Source of the DNA: an uncultured Lachnospiraceae bacterium
Lineage (GTDB): Bacteria; Bacillota; Clostridia; Lachnospirales; Lachnospiraceae
Assembly (NCBI GenBank): GCA_934330725.1
Contig: CAKRGM010000010.1
Coordinates: forward strand, 4,118 to 68,117
Length of the DNA stretch: 64,000 nt
Direction of reading: 5' to 3'
The notes under the pieces are model-generated. The model was not told the origin of the DNA, did not search any database, and saw nothing but the letters and a program-made list of their open reading frames with translations. Both the position numbers and the translations under genes were made by a program. Numbering within the stretch: position 1 is the stretch's first letter; each line of letters opens with the position of its first letter. Positions 26,553 through 34,634 of this stretch are shown here, one piece after another.

Positions 26553-27440
26553 TTACCAGTTCTTTTTTTCTTTTGAACTGTCGTTGTTTTTCTTTCTCTC
26601 CTCAACCATCTTTACAAACCACTCCACCATATTGGGATCCTGATGCGAAAAGAATGAACTTGTATTCTTATCCAGTTCTGTAATTGTATTCATATCTTCA
26701 TCAGAAAGTTTAAAATCAAATACATTGAAATTTTCTTCCATTCTCTCAATATGAGTTGATTTTGGAATCACTACTACACCTCTCTGAATATGCCAGCGAA
26801 GCATAACCTGTGCAGGAGTCTTATGATATTTCTCTGCAATCTGTACGATTACCGGATTATCAAATGTACCTCCTCTGCCCTCACCAAATGGAGCCCATGC
26901 TTCTAACTGGATATCATATTTATCAGCCCATTGCTTCATCTCTATCTGCTGATTAAAAATGTGGGTTTCAACCTGATTTACCATAGGCTTAATTCGGTTA
27001 AATGATGCAAAGTCAACCATTCTGTCTACATAGAAGTTAGAAATTCCGATTGCCCTGATTTTACCCTCATCATACAAATCCTCTAATGCATGATAAGCTC
27101 CATAAGCATCTGAAAATGGCTGATGAAGTAATACAAGATCAAGATAATCTGTCTTTAACTTCTTCATTGACTCAAGTACTGATTTCTTTGCTTCTTCATA
27201 TCCATAATGCTCAATCCACACTTTTGTTGTAAGGCAAATCTCTTCTCGAGGAATGCCTGATTTTTCAATGGCATTACCAACCTCTTCCTCATTAAAATAA
27301 CTCTGTGCTGTATCAATCGCTCTGTAGCCGACCTTTAACGCATCAAGAACGCATCTTTCACATTCATCCTTTGTCACCTGATATACTCCATAACCAAGTA
27401 TTGGCATTTTTACTCCATTGTTTAATGTTACATTTTCCAT
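26553..27440 (-). CDS. Aldo/keto reductase (AKR5-like), intact
   Basis: This 295-residue NADPH-dependent aldo/keto reductase carries the signature GYRAIDTAQSYFNEEEVG with the catalytic aspartate and tyrosine, LTTKVWIEHYGYEEAK with the lysine, and LDLVLLHQPFSDAYGAY with the histidine. The C-terminal IPKSTHIERMEENFNVFDF segment binds NADPH. The tail is Lys/Asn-rich. It is in the same strand and cluster as the two flavodoxins, and unlike the neighbouring copy it is undamaged. A palindrome, AACCTGTTGGTT, lies upstream at 27586-27597. Confidence 0.92.
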   Translation of the reverse strand: MENVTLNNGVKMPILGYGVYQVTKDECERCVLDALKVGYRAIDTAQSYFNEEEVGNAIEKSGIPREEICLTTKVWIEHYGYEEAKKSVLESMKKLKTDYLDLVLLHQPFSDAYGAYHALEDLYDEGKIRAIGISNFYVDRMVDFASFNRIKPMVNQVETHIFNQQIEMKQWADKYDIQLEAWAPFGEGRGGTFDNPVIVQIAEKYHKTPAQVMLRWHIQRGVVVIPKSTHIERMEENFNVFDFKLSDEDMNTITELDKNTSSFFSHQDPNMVEWFVKMVEERKKNNDSSKEKKNW

Positions 27441-27585
27441 TGACTTGTCCTCCTTATTTTCATTTTGTATTTACAACTATTCAGAAGTGCATTCGCAAAA
27501 TTACCTTTTCATGGTTCTGAACAGCCTATATATACTATATATCTTATGTATTTCTTAGAGAAGTTTCGATAAGTTTCTTAGTATT

Positions 27586-27597
27586 AACCTGTTGGTT
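27586..27597. promoter_or_regulatory. Candidate operator AACC-N4-GGTT upstream of the intact aldo/keto reductase
   Basis: A perfect inverted repeat, TAACC-TGTT-GGTTA (27585-27598), sits about 145 bases before the aldo/keto reductase start. The sequence AGTATTAACC-TTTT-GGTT at 29561-29578, in the upstream region of the DUF4405 gene, shares ten further flanking bases. Two matching sites ahead of two genes of the same cluster suggest a common regulator, possibly the LysR protein of the cluster. Confidence 0.4.
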
Positions 27598-27608
27598 ATA
27601 TCTCAGCT

Positions 27609-28559
27609 TTAATGATTGAACAACCACCCCATAATTTCTTTGTCACGACAGAACAGATATCCTCCACCATGCTGATATGCAACAGGTGTTCCTTCAAAGT
27701 AATCTTTTCCTTTTACATCCAGCACTATTAGTTTATCAATATCTGATTCTGACAATCCCTGCTCCTTATAAAGATCATGAATCTTCTGATATGCCTCTTT
27801 GAAAGGTCCTGAACCATAATATTCATCACTTTCACCAATCACAAAATACACTGGTGTTTTTGCTTCCACAACCGGCTCGTATGCACCATCCCACTTTGAA
27901 CTGCACATGAGTGCCGCTGTAAATAATTCCGGCTTTTCAGCCAATACCAGTGACAATGTTTCTCCACCACCAGAATAGCCATTTATATATACTTTTGATA
28001 AATTAATCCTGTAATGAGTCAGAAAATATTGTGTCAGTTCAATTGCCTGGTCAGCTGAGGTCTGTCCCCAGTCATTTAACTGAGGAGCCACAATAATCAT
28101 CTCTGAATTATATTTCTGTGCCTCAAAACCAAAATCTTCTGTACTTATGTTTTTTCCAACACCCTGGAAATACAATCCCTGATATCCGGGCAACGTTACA
28201 TATAATGCATATTTCTTTGTTCCATCATAAGAATCAGGAATATATACATTGTAGTGAATATCTCCTTCATCTTCAGAATGAAGCACATTATCTAATATAA
28301 ATCCCCGATATTCTTCGCTACCCACTGTAACATTCTCTAATTCACCTTCTGATTTATTCCCTGTTTCACTTTTCTCGTCACTTTCCATTTCTTCATCTGT
28401 TATTTGAGAGCTTTGTTTATCACTCGTTATGCTACTCATTGTTTGCCCACTTTCCTGCTTTTTCTTTCCTGCATTTCTTTGGAAATTCGCATATGTTATT
28501 ATTAATGCAATAAAAATGACAGCTGCAGTAACTGTAACTACTAATTTTCGTCTTTCCAT
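27609..28559 (-). CDS. Membrane-anchored alpha/beta-hydrolase (esterase)
   Basis: This 316-residue protein has an N-terminal membrane helix (VVTVTAAVIFIALIITYANF), a Ser/Gln/Glu-rich linker and an alpha/beta-hydrolase domain. The nucleophile serine is in GYSGGGETLSLVLA, the acid in FVIGESDEYYG and the histidine in YQHGGGYLF. It resembles PHB-depolymerase/feruloyl-esterase-like and prolyl-oligopeptidase-type hydrolases. The substrate is unknown. It is probably exported and tethered, as the flavodoxins beside it are. Confidence 0.8.
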   Translation of the reverse strand: MERRKLVVTVTAAVIFIALIITYANFQRNAGKKKQESGQTMSSITSDKQSSQITDEEMESDEKSETGNKSEGELENVTVGSEEYRGFILDNVLHSEDEGDIHYNVYIPDSYDGTKKYALYVTLPGYQGLYFQGVGKNISTEDFGFEAQKYNSEMIIVAPQLNDWGQTSADQAIELTQYFLTHYRINLSKVYINGYSGGGETLSLVLAEKPELFTAALMCSSKWDGAYEPVVEAKTPVYFVIGESDEYYGSGPFKEAYQKIHDLYKEQGLSESDIDKLIVLDVKGKDYFEGTPVAYQHGGGYLFCRDKEIMGWLFNH

Positions 28560-28581
28560 GATACAGCACCTTCTTTCAACA

Positions 28582-29268
28582 TTAATCTTTTGTTTTGCTC
28601 CTGCATATTTTCTTTATCAAAGCTCCAACATAATAACCAATAAATGCTATGGATATCATTACTGCCAGATAATCTGCTAAAAATGGAATTACTCCCTCTT
28701 CATAATCATAGAAAACAAAGTGCATCCTCATAAGAAGATAATCACCTATCTGTCTACTGCCAAATGCATATATACCATATCCTGCCGCTATGACAGCAAT
28801 GCCTCTTGCTATCCACTTTCTGATAACTGACGGCTTTTTACATAACTTTCCCGTCATTGCTACAACTATATTCCAATGAATTCCAAGATGTAATGACATC
28901 GCAACTAATCCCCAGTATGCACTAAGCATATGTATCTGTCTGGCAGTCATATAGTTTACCGTAATTCTTATCATTTTGAATATATGATTGGATAACAGCA
29001 CGCCACTAATCATAGATCCAATCATAAACGCCATCATAATGATAACCAATGCTGTCTGGAGCAACCTGAATGCTGTGTATTTACCTTTTCCCATCAAAAT
29101 AAGCCACTTACGGTTTAATATATGGTGTATGACAAAAAGAATAAACATAGCCATGCCAATCCATTCATGTGCTATCTCACTAAGCAGACTATATGGCATA
29201 AGAAGCAGTAAACACACTGTCATTCCTATATCAATTAATACTTTTGCTATAAGCTTTTTGTTTTTCAT
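28582..29268 (-). CDS. DUF4405 / cytochrome-b-like membrane protein
   Basis: This 228-residue protein has about five or six hydrophobic segments. Paired histidines in FVIHHILNRKW and in SAYWGLVAMSLHLGIHWN are placed as in the DUF4405 and FeS-associated cytochrome-b families, where they bind haem. It is likely the membrane electron carrier serving the exported flavodoxins of the cluster; that role is inferred from position. It is directly upstream of the esterase gene, with 22 bases between. Confidence 0.7.
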   Translation of the reverse strand: MKNKKLIAKVLIDIGMTVCLLLLMPYSLLSEIAHEWIGMAMFILFVIHHILNRKWLILMGKGKYTAFRLLQTALVIIMMAFMIGSMISGVLLSNHIFKMIRITVNYMTARQIHMLSAYWGLVAMSLHLGIHWNIVVAMTGKLCKKPSVIRKWIARGIAVIAAGYGIYAFGSRQIGDYLLMRMHFVFYDYEEGVIPFLADYLAVMISIAFIGYYVGALIKKICRSKTKD

Positions 29269-29382
29269 ATCGTACCTCTTATTTCATGTTTTCTTCCCAG
29301 AATGATACCGCATTATCTATCCAGCATCTCCTCTAAAGAAAAATAGTCCTGTATCCCTCTTATCAGAGTCTGTCTGCGTTTT

Positions 29383-29478
29383 TTATGTGTCAGGCACTGA
29401 ATCTTTTCCTGTTATGCTATAACCACTAAGCATAATAGCAGACATAATCCCCACTAAAACTATCCTCTTTATCTTCAT
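29383..29478 (-). pseudogene. Lipoprotein signal-peptide remnant
   Basis: A 31-codon frame reads MKIKRIVLVGIMSAIML, then SGYSITGKDSVPDT and stop. The pattern is that of a lipoprotein signal peptide in which the lipobox cysteine is replaced by tyrosine (SGY) and the mature domain is absent. It begins like the flavodoxin lipoprotein at 24560 (MNIKRI) and is likely a decayed relative. Confidence 0.5.
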
Positions 29479-29517
29479 ATGGTGTCCTCAATTCGTAACT
29501 AATTTTTCAGTTAAAGT

Positions 29518-29548
29518 ATAAAAAAAATGAGACTCCATTAGAAGTCTC
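29518..29548 (-). terminator. Rho-independent terminator of the LysR gene
   Basis: On the minus strand, GAGACTTCTAATGGAGTCTC forms a hairpin followed by A and eight T residues. It lies about 36 bases after the LysR stop codon. Confidence 0.8.
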
Positions 29549-29583
29549 GTTTTGTTATCCAGTATTAACCTTTTGGTTTATTC

Positions 29584-30483
29584 TCATGAATTTTCTTTTA
29601 TCTTATTAATAGCCTTTATAAGTCGTTTAACCTTACCAGATGGAGTTTTCGAATGAAGAATACCAAATGGCATGGTGTAATTCCATTCCACTGGAATGAT
29701 TCTGATTAGTGGATGAACACTTTCCCAGCTCTTAAACGCCAGAAGCACCTCATTATTATTCTCACACCGGTTGAATGCTTCTACATTATACAAGTCAAAA
29801 TCTACTATATTAATATCCGGATGATTTTTTATCATATCATCTCTTAACATATCACCATAGTAACTCCATCCTCTTTGCATAAGCATAAGGTTTTCACCAG
29901 CCAGATCATCAAGTGTAATCTTCTTCCTTTTTGCCAGTCTGTGATGAATCGATACAGCTACGCAAAATGGTTCCCTTGAAATCTCAGTACCATCACATCC
30001 TCTTAGTTCGAGCATTGTTTTATCAAAGATTCCTGCTATCACATCAATATTCTGCCCCATATTTGCCAATATCTCTCTGGCATTTTCCGGTGTATTTTCA
30101 AAGGTGATCATCCTAAATTTCATATCGGGATATATATCCTGTAGCTTGGGCCACAGCTCCACGAAAATCTCTGGCGGAGTCATCGGAGATATTCCAACAC
30201 GAATGGTTTCGTCATTATGATTCATAGCATCTTTTGCACGTAACAATGATCCCTTTGAATACTGAATCAGATATTTAGCATCCTGATAAAGCGACTTACC
30301 TGCTTCTGTAACAACAAGACCTCTATGCGTTCTTTCAAACAATTGTATATTCAGACTGTTCTCTAAAGTGTTAATCTGCTTAATAACTGCAGGAGCACTT
30401 ATATATAATCTTTCAGCCGCTTTGCTAAAGCTCCCAGCCTCTACAACACAAATAAATGTATCAAGTTGCGGATTATACATCAT
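29584..30483 (-). CDS. LysR-family transcriptional regulator
   Basis: This 299-residue regulator has an N-terminal winged helix-turn-helix (FICVVEAGSFSKAAERLY, then ISAPAVIKQINTLENSLN and LFERTHRGLVVTEAG) and a periplasmic-binding-like effector domain (VGISPMTPPEIFVELWPKLQ and beyond). The gene heads the minus-strand redox cluster and is the natural candidate to control it. It is separated from DUF4405 by a terminator and the lipoprotein remnant, so the cluster has its own promoter or promoters. Confidence 0.92.
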   Translation of the reverse strand: MMYNPQLDTFICVVEAGSFSKAAERLYISAPAVIKQINTLENSLNIQLFERTHRGLVVTEAGKSLYQDAKYLIQYSKGSLLRAKDAMNHNDETIRVGISPMTPPEIFVELWPKLQDIYPDMKFRMITFENTPENAREILANMGQNIDVIAGIFDKTMLELRGCDGTEISREPFCVAVSIHHRLAKRKKITLDDLAGENLMLMQRGWSYYGDMLRDDMIKNHPDINIVDFDLYNVEAFNRCENNNEVLLAFKSWESVHPLIRIIPVEWNYTMPFGILHSKTPSGKVKRLIKAINKIKENS

Positions 30484-30822
30484 ACTAATTCACTCCTTTT
30501 GCATCTGATTATCTAATTATTAGTAAAATCATCCTCTTTAATCTGATACAGCGTACAAAAAATATCGTCCTCTTTTTATTTTAGCATAAAAATCTTATAG
30601 AACACAAAATAATTTTAGGGTATATAGAAATTTATCTATATACCCTATTTTTTACGATTTAAAAATACATACATATATACAAATGCCTTTATATATTTTG
30701 ACACCAATTTTGACACCATTTATTATGGTCTATAACGATTTACAATGGTGTAAAATGGTTTGAAACCAATTTTTATTAATTTAGAACCCTTGATTTTACT
30801 GTATTTTCAAGGGTTCTACAAG
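30484..30822. other. Gap between ssrA and the LysR gene: tandem 12-bp repeat and hairpins, possible integration scar
   Basis: No gene is visible in these ~340 bases. They hold an 11-bp inverted repeat, AGGGTATATAG/CTATATACCCT (30617-30646), followed on the plus strand by six T residues. There is also a tandem 12-bp repeat TTTTGACACCAA (30696-30719), a TGGTGTAAAATGGTTTG stretch, and a hairpin (CCCTTGA...TCAAGGG) right after ssrA. TTGGTGTCAAA repeats are, in my recollection, common at the 3' ends of tyrosine integrase genes that use ssrA as target, so this may be the scar of a lost mobile element. Confidence 0.35.
30786..30817 (-). terminator. Hairpin after ssrA
   Basis: On the minus strand, GAACCCTTGA and TCAAGGGTTC pair around a 12-base loop, starting six bases after the tmRNA discriminator base. 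It is followed by TAAATTAATAAAA rather than a solid T run, so it is a weak terminator or a processing structure. Confidence 0.5.
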
Positions 30823-31174
30823 TGGAGTAGACGGGAGTCGAACCCGTGTCCAAAAGCCCATTCACTGTTCTTCTACTATTATAGTTGCTTGTTTTGGGTA
30901 AACCCACATTCCCTCCATAATAAGGAAAACAACACCCCTATTACTTCAGTAGCTTCATAATACGCCCACAGACTCAAAGCTTTGTCTGTGTCGTTTCCTA
31001 CTAAGTCGAAGCCTGTATCTTAAAGCGTAGGTTCTCTAAGGCAGACTGCTGCGCAATTAGGCAGCGTAAGCTAATTTATTATCGTTAGCGTTTATATTTA
31101 AGTTTGTGATTTGACGCATCACCTGCGAATAGCTTCACCAGCTTCAAAACCCCTGTCGAAACCTTTACTACCCC
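30823..31174 (-). ncRNA. ssrA: Transfer-messenger RNA (tmRNA)
   Basis: tmRNA rescues stalled ribosomes with SmpB. The 5' end GGGGTAG pairs with the 3' CTACTCC to form the tRNA-like acceptor stem, with discriminator A at 30823. The T-arm GGGTTCGACTCCC and 5' AAGGTTTCGACAGGGG are conserved. The tag reading frame encodes ANDNKLAYAA followed by TAA. The sequence after the discriminator is CTT, so the terminal CCA is not encoded and must be added. It lies downstream of smpB, rnr and secG, the usual Firmicute order. Length is about 352 bases. Confidence 0.96.
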
Positions 31175-31347
31175 TGATTATTTATAAATAAACTGCCTGC
31201 AGTTTATTCCAAAAAAAGATCAGCAAATCTTCTTTTAATCTATTGGGTAAGTATTAGAATATCACCTGCTATGAACTTTGTCAATAGCACTATCCGTCTA
31301 ATCTTAACATTCTTTATGCCTTATACTCAGATGCAAAATGTAAAAGC

Positions 31348-31818
31348 TTAAATATTTTTATACTTAAACTCTTTTTCAGCTTCTCTTTTCTGGTCTTTTT
31401 TAGCAATAGACTCACGCTTGTCATACAACTTTTTACCTTTTGCAAGGCCTATGCTTAACTTCACACGTCCCCTGTTAAAATACACCTGTAACGGAACTAT
31501 TGTGTAACCTTTCTGTGCTACCTGAGCATCAAGCTTATTAATTTCGCTTTGATGAAGCAGCAATTTTTTTACTCTCAATGGATCCTTATTAAAAATATTG
31601 CCCTTTTCATACGGAGTAATGTTCATATTACTTATAAACATTTCTCCATTACGTATCTGAATATATGCCTCTTTTATCGAGCACTTCCCCTGACGTATTG
31701 ATTTAACCTCTGTTCCATGCAAAACAATCCCGGCTTCATATTTTTCTTCTATAAAATAGTCAAAATACGCCTTCTTATTATTTGCAGCAATTCTTTCGCC
31801 TTTTTTCTCAGCGGTCAT
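31348..31818 (-). CDS. smpB: SsrA-binding protein SmpB
   Basis: This is the tmRNA partner, a 156-residue OB-fold protein. Conserved pieces are NKKAYFDYFIEEKYEAGIVL, GTEVKSIRQGKCSIKEAYI, ITPYEKGNIFN and the basic C-terminal tail GLAKGKKLYDKRESIAKKD that mimics an mRNA/anticodon arm. ATG 31818 has GGAGGAG seven bases upstream and is preferred over ATG 31833. It sits between rnr and ssrA. Confidence 0.97.
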   Translation of the reverse strand: MTAEKKGERIAANNKKAYFDYFIEEKYEAGIVLHGTEVKSIRQGKCSIKEAYIQIRNGEMFISNMNITPYEKGNIFNKDPLRVKKLLLHQSEINKLDAQVAQKGYTIVPLQVYFNRGRVKLSIGLAKGKKLYDKRESIAKKDQKREAEKEFKYKNI

Positions 31819-31960
31819 TTTAAACTCCTCCATGTCATGACTATTTGCAAACTATATGAGTCAGCAGCCAGTTAACGTTAACTGGCTATCGCTCAAATAT
31901 TTTATTTTTACTAATGATATCTTAGATATAATAATATATGTTATAAACTAATCACTCTAA

Positions 31961-32048
31961 TTTTGCAATTGAATAACTTCAATCTTATGATTCAACCACC
32001 TCAATTTTGCAATTGAATAACTTCAATTTTATGATTCAACCACCTCAA
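31961..32048. repeat. 44-bp tandem duplication covering the rnr stop codon
   Basis: Two head-to-tail copies, 31961-32004 and 32005-32048, match at 43 of 44 positions (a C/T difference at the 24th base). The unit begins TTTTGCAATTGAATAACTTC. It includes the last codons and stop of rnr, so the stop-proximal coding end is repeated just downstream. Confidence 0.95.
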
Positions 32049-34161
32049 AATCAATTGTACGTAACACTTTATCAGCTAAAACGGCTTTAACCACAACTCT
32101 CTGACCAAGCTTATAAGTTTTGTTAGTCAGGTTATTAACCAGTTCATAATGATTTTCATCAAATGTATAATATCCATCTTTCAGCGATGTAAGAGGAACC
32201 ATTCCTTCTATTGTATTCGGAAGTTCTACATACATTCCCCATGATGTAACTCCTGAAATAACACCTTCAAATTCTTCATACAGATGTCCCTGCATATATT
32301 CTACCATCTTCAGCTTATCCGTATCTCTTTCGGCATCATCAGCTCTTCTTTCTGTTGTACTTGTATGTTTTGCGACTTCACCAAGTATTTCGTTATAATG
32401 TCTGATTCTTGCAGCTTTTAGCCCACCATGTATGTTTTCTTTAATAATTCTGTGGATTTGCAAATCCGGATACCTTCTTATAGGCGAAGTAAAATGGCAG
32501 TAATATTTTGCAGAAAGTCCAAAATGTCCAACACATTCTGTTGTATACTGTGCTCTTTTCATTGAGCGGAGTGTAAGACGGCTTATAAGATTTTCTTCAT
32601 CAGTACCTTCAATTTTACTTAAAAGCTTCTGCAACTCTTTTGGATGAATGTCATCAGCTCCCATTCTTATTGAATAGCCGAAATTATTAATAAATGTGCT
32701 TAATTTTAATATTTTTTCAGGATCCGGAACTTCATGGCTTCTATATAAAAACGGAATTTCCTGCCAGAAATAATCCTCTGCAACTGTCTCATTTGCTATA
32801 AGCATAAAATCCTCAATAATCTTAGTCGCTGCATTTCTGTCATATGGTTTTATCTCAACCGGATGACCTTTTTCATCAAGAACTATCTTTGTTTCAGGAA
32901 AATCAAAATCAATCGAACCGCGGCTGAATCTCTTTTTCCTGAGAATCTTTGCTGCCTCATCCATCAACTGAAACATTTCAACAAAATCTTTATATTCATT
33001 AATAACTGTCTCATCTTTATCAACGAGAATTTTCCTGACGTTGGTATATGACATCCTTCTGTCTACATTAATCAGTGTCTCACATATTCTGTGATTTACA
33101 ACATTTCCTTTACTGTCTATATCCATAAGACAACTGAATGCAAGTCTGTCCTTCCCCTGATTAAGAGAACATATGCCATTGGAAAGCTTCCCTGGAAGCA
33201 TTGGAATAACCCTGTCAACAAGATATACACTTGTTCCACGTTTATAAGCCTCTTTATCAAGCGGGCTGCCTTCTGTCACATAATGGCTCACATCAGCTAT
33301 ATGAACTCCAAGATGATAAATATCTCCCTCTTTAGTAAGCGTAATCGCATCATCAAGATCCTTTGCATCCTCTCCATCAATTGTAACAGTCTGCAAATGT
33401 CTTAAATCAACTCTTCCGCCTTTTTCTTTTGTATCAACCTCATCAGGAATACTTTTAAGTTCATTTTCTACCTGTGGAGGAAATTCAACCGGTATATCAT
33501 ATGCTTTTACAATTGACATAACATCTGTTCCCGGATCGTTTAAATTACCAAGGTTTTCTTTTACAAAACCTTCTGGATTTTTGCCCTTGCTTCCATAACT
33601 TGTTATCTCTACAACTACCTTGTCGCCATCATTGGAGTCAAGCATTTTTTCCTTTGGAATAAATATGTCATAGCATATCTTTCCATTATCAGGAACTACA
33701 AATCCATATGTTTTACACTTTTGAAATGTACCGACAAGTTCTGTAATCTGATGCTCAAGTATTCCAACAACTTTTCCTTCACATCTGCGCCCATTTTTCT
33801 TTTCAGCTGTTATAACGACTTTTACTTTATCCAAATGAAAAGCTCCACCTGAATTAGACTCACTGACAAATATGTCATCCTCGTGTCCTTCAACTGTAAC
33901 AAAGCCAAAGCCTCTTCTTGTACTTTCATACACTCCGATAACCGCTGTATTTTCCGGTTTGCCATATTTACCTTTTTTAGAAACGCCAATAATCCCATCA
34001 GATACAAGTGCGTCAAGAACCTCCTGCAGTTCATGTCTTTTTTCCTTTGGAATCTGAAGAAGAATAGCTATTTCTTTAGTTTTCATAGGAACATAAAATT
34101 CATTATTTAAAATAAGGTCTGCTATTACCTTTTTTCTTTCTATAAACTGTTCTTTTTTCAT
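32029..34161 (-). CDS. rnr: Ribonuclease R
   Basis: RNase R is a processive 3'-5' exoribonuclease of the RNB family, involved in decay of structured RNA and in tmRNA-linked mRNA turnover. The 710-residue protein shows N-terminal winged helix and cold-shock domains (GYVFVTVEGHEDDIFV-like segment), the RNB catalytic core with DGEDAKDLDDAITLTKEG and its metal-binding aspartates, SPIRRYPDLQIHRI, and a C-terminal S1 domain (GVISGVTSWGMYVELPNTIE). The preferred ATG 34161 follows GAATGGGGATTGGT, which is the end of repeat copy B. The upstream frame to 34179 is not conserved. It is followed by smpB and ssrA. Confidence 0.96.
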   Translation of the reverse strand: MKKEQFIERKKVIADLILNNEFYVPMKTKEIAILLQIPKEKRHELQEVLDALVSDGIIGVSKKGKYGKPENTAVIGVYESTRRGFGFVTVEGHEDDIFVSESNSGGAFHLDKVKVVITAEKKNGRRCEGKVVGILEHQITELVGTFQKCKTYGFVVPDNGKICYDIFIPKEKMLDSNDGDKVVVEITSYGSKGKNPEGFVKENLGNLNDPGTDVMSIVKAYDIPVEFPPQVENELKSIPDEVDTKEKGGRVDLRHLQTVTIDGEDAKDLDDAITLTKEGDIYHLGVHIADVSHYVTEGSPLDKEAYKRGTSVYLVDRVIPMLPGKLSNGICSLNQGKDRLAFSCLMDIDSKGNVVNHRICETLINVDRRMSYTNVRKILVDKDETVINEYKDFVEMFQLMDEAAKILRKKRFSRGSIDFDFPETKIVLDEKGHPVEIKPYDRNAATKIIEDFMLIANETVAEDYFWQEIPFLYRSHEVPDPEKILKLSTFINNFGYSIRMGADDIHPKELQKLLSKIEGTDEENLISRLTLRSMKRAQYTTECVGHFGLSAKYYCHFTSPIRRYPDLQIHRIIKENIHGGLKAARIRHYNEILGEVAKHTSTTERRADDAERDTDKLKMVEYMQGHLYEEFEGVISGVTSWGMYVELPNTIEGMVPLTSLKDGYYTFDENHYELVNNLTNKTYKLGQRVVVKAVLADKVLRTIDFEVVES

Positions 34162-34165
34162 ACCA

Positions 34166-34260
34166 ATCCCCATTCTCACGCCACTTTTAAAGCGTATCTA
34201 AAGTTTGTACGAAGCACAAATCCTGTATGTGAACAACAAGCTATAAAGTTTATTGTTCAC
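34166..34260 (-). repeat. Structured intergenic repeat, copy B (leader of rnr)
   Basis: On the minus strand the element has a GTGAACAATAA...TTGTTGTTCAC hairpin, then GATTTGTGCTTCGTACAAAC, AGATACGCTTTAAAAGTGGC and the end block GAGAATGGGGATT. It aligns closely with copy A over its second half and with copy C over its first hairpin and end block. Confidence 0.65.
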
Positions 34261-34265
34261 ATTAA

Positions 34266-34304
34266 TAAAATAAAACGCCCTTAAGCTATAAAGCTTAAGG
34301 GCGG
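34266..34304 (-). terminator. Rho-independent terminator of secG
   Basis: On the minus strand, CGCCCTTAAGCTTTATAGCTTAAGGGCG forms a strong stem followed by TTTTATTTTATT. It sits six bases after the secG stop and before repeat copy B, so rnr probably has its own promoter or relies on read-through. Confidence 0.85.
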
Positions 34305-34309
34305 CTATA

Positions 34310-34558
34310 TCAGAATTTAATATTCAAAATAGCTGAAATTATTACAAAAGCAATTCCGAAAATCTTAGTAAATAAAACAAGTTTTCCTTCTACTGAACGT
34401 CCCTTGTTTCTGCCCCAGTAAGTATCTGCTGCCCCACTGATCACACCTGACAATCCGTTTTGCTTGCTTTCCTGCATAAGCACAACTATTACTAATCCAA
34501 TACATACTATTACCAATAGTATCATTAATATAATACGAATTATATCGGCTAATGACAT
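34310..34558 (-). CDS. secG: SecYEG subunit SecG
   Basis: SecG is a small subunit of the protein export channel. The 82-residue protein has two membrane helices (ILMILLVIVCIGLVIVVLMQ and the C-terminal FGIAFVIISAILNIKF). They flank the conserved SKQNGLSGVISGAADTYWGR, in which the GLSGxxxG pattern is the family signature. Its position upstream of rnr-smpB-ssrA is typical of Firmicutes. Confidence 0.95.
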   Translation of the reverse strand: MSLADIIRIILMILLVIVCIGLVIVVLMQESKQNGLSGVISGAADTYWGRNKGRSVEGKLVLFTKIFGIAFVIISAILNIKF

Positions 34559-34634
34559 CTTTAATCACACCTCCTAAAAAAGCAATACAGCTTTTTCATT
34601 TTACCATAGCATTCCAGATTTATCAATACTAAAT

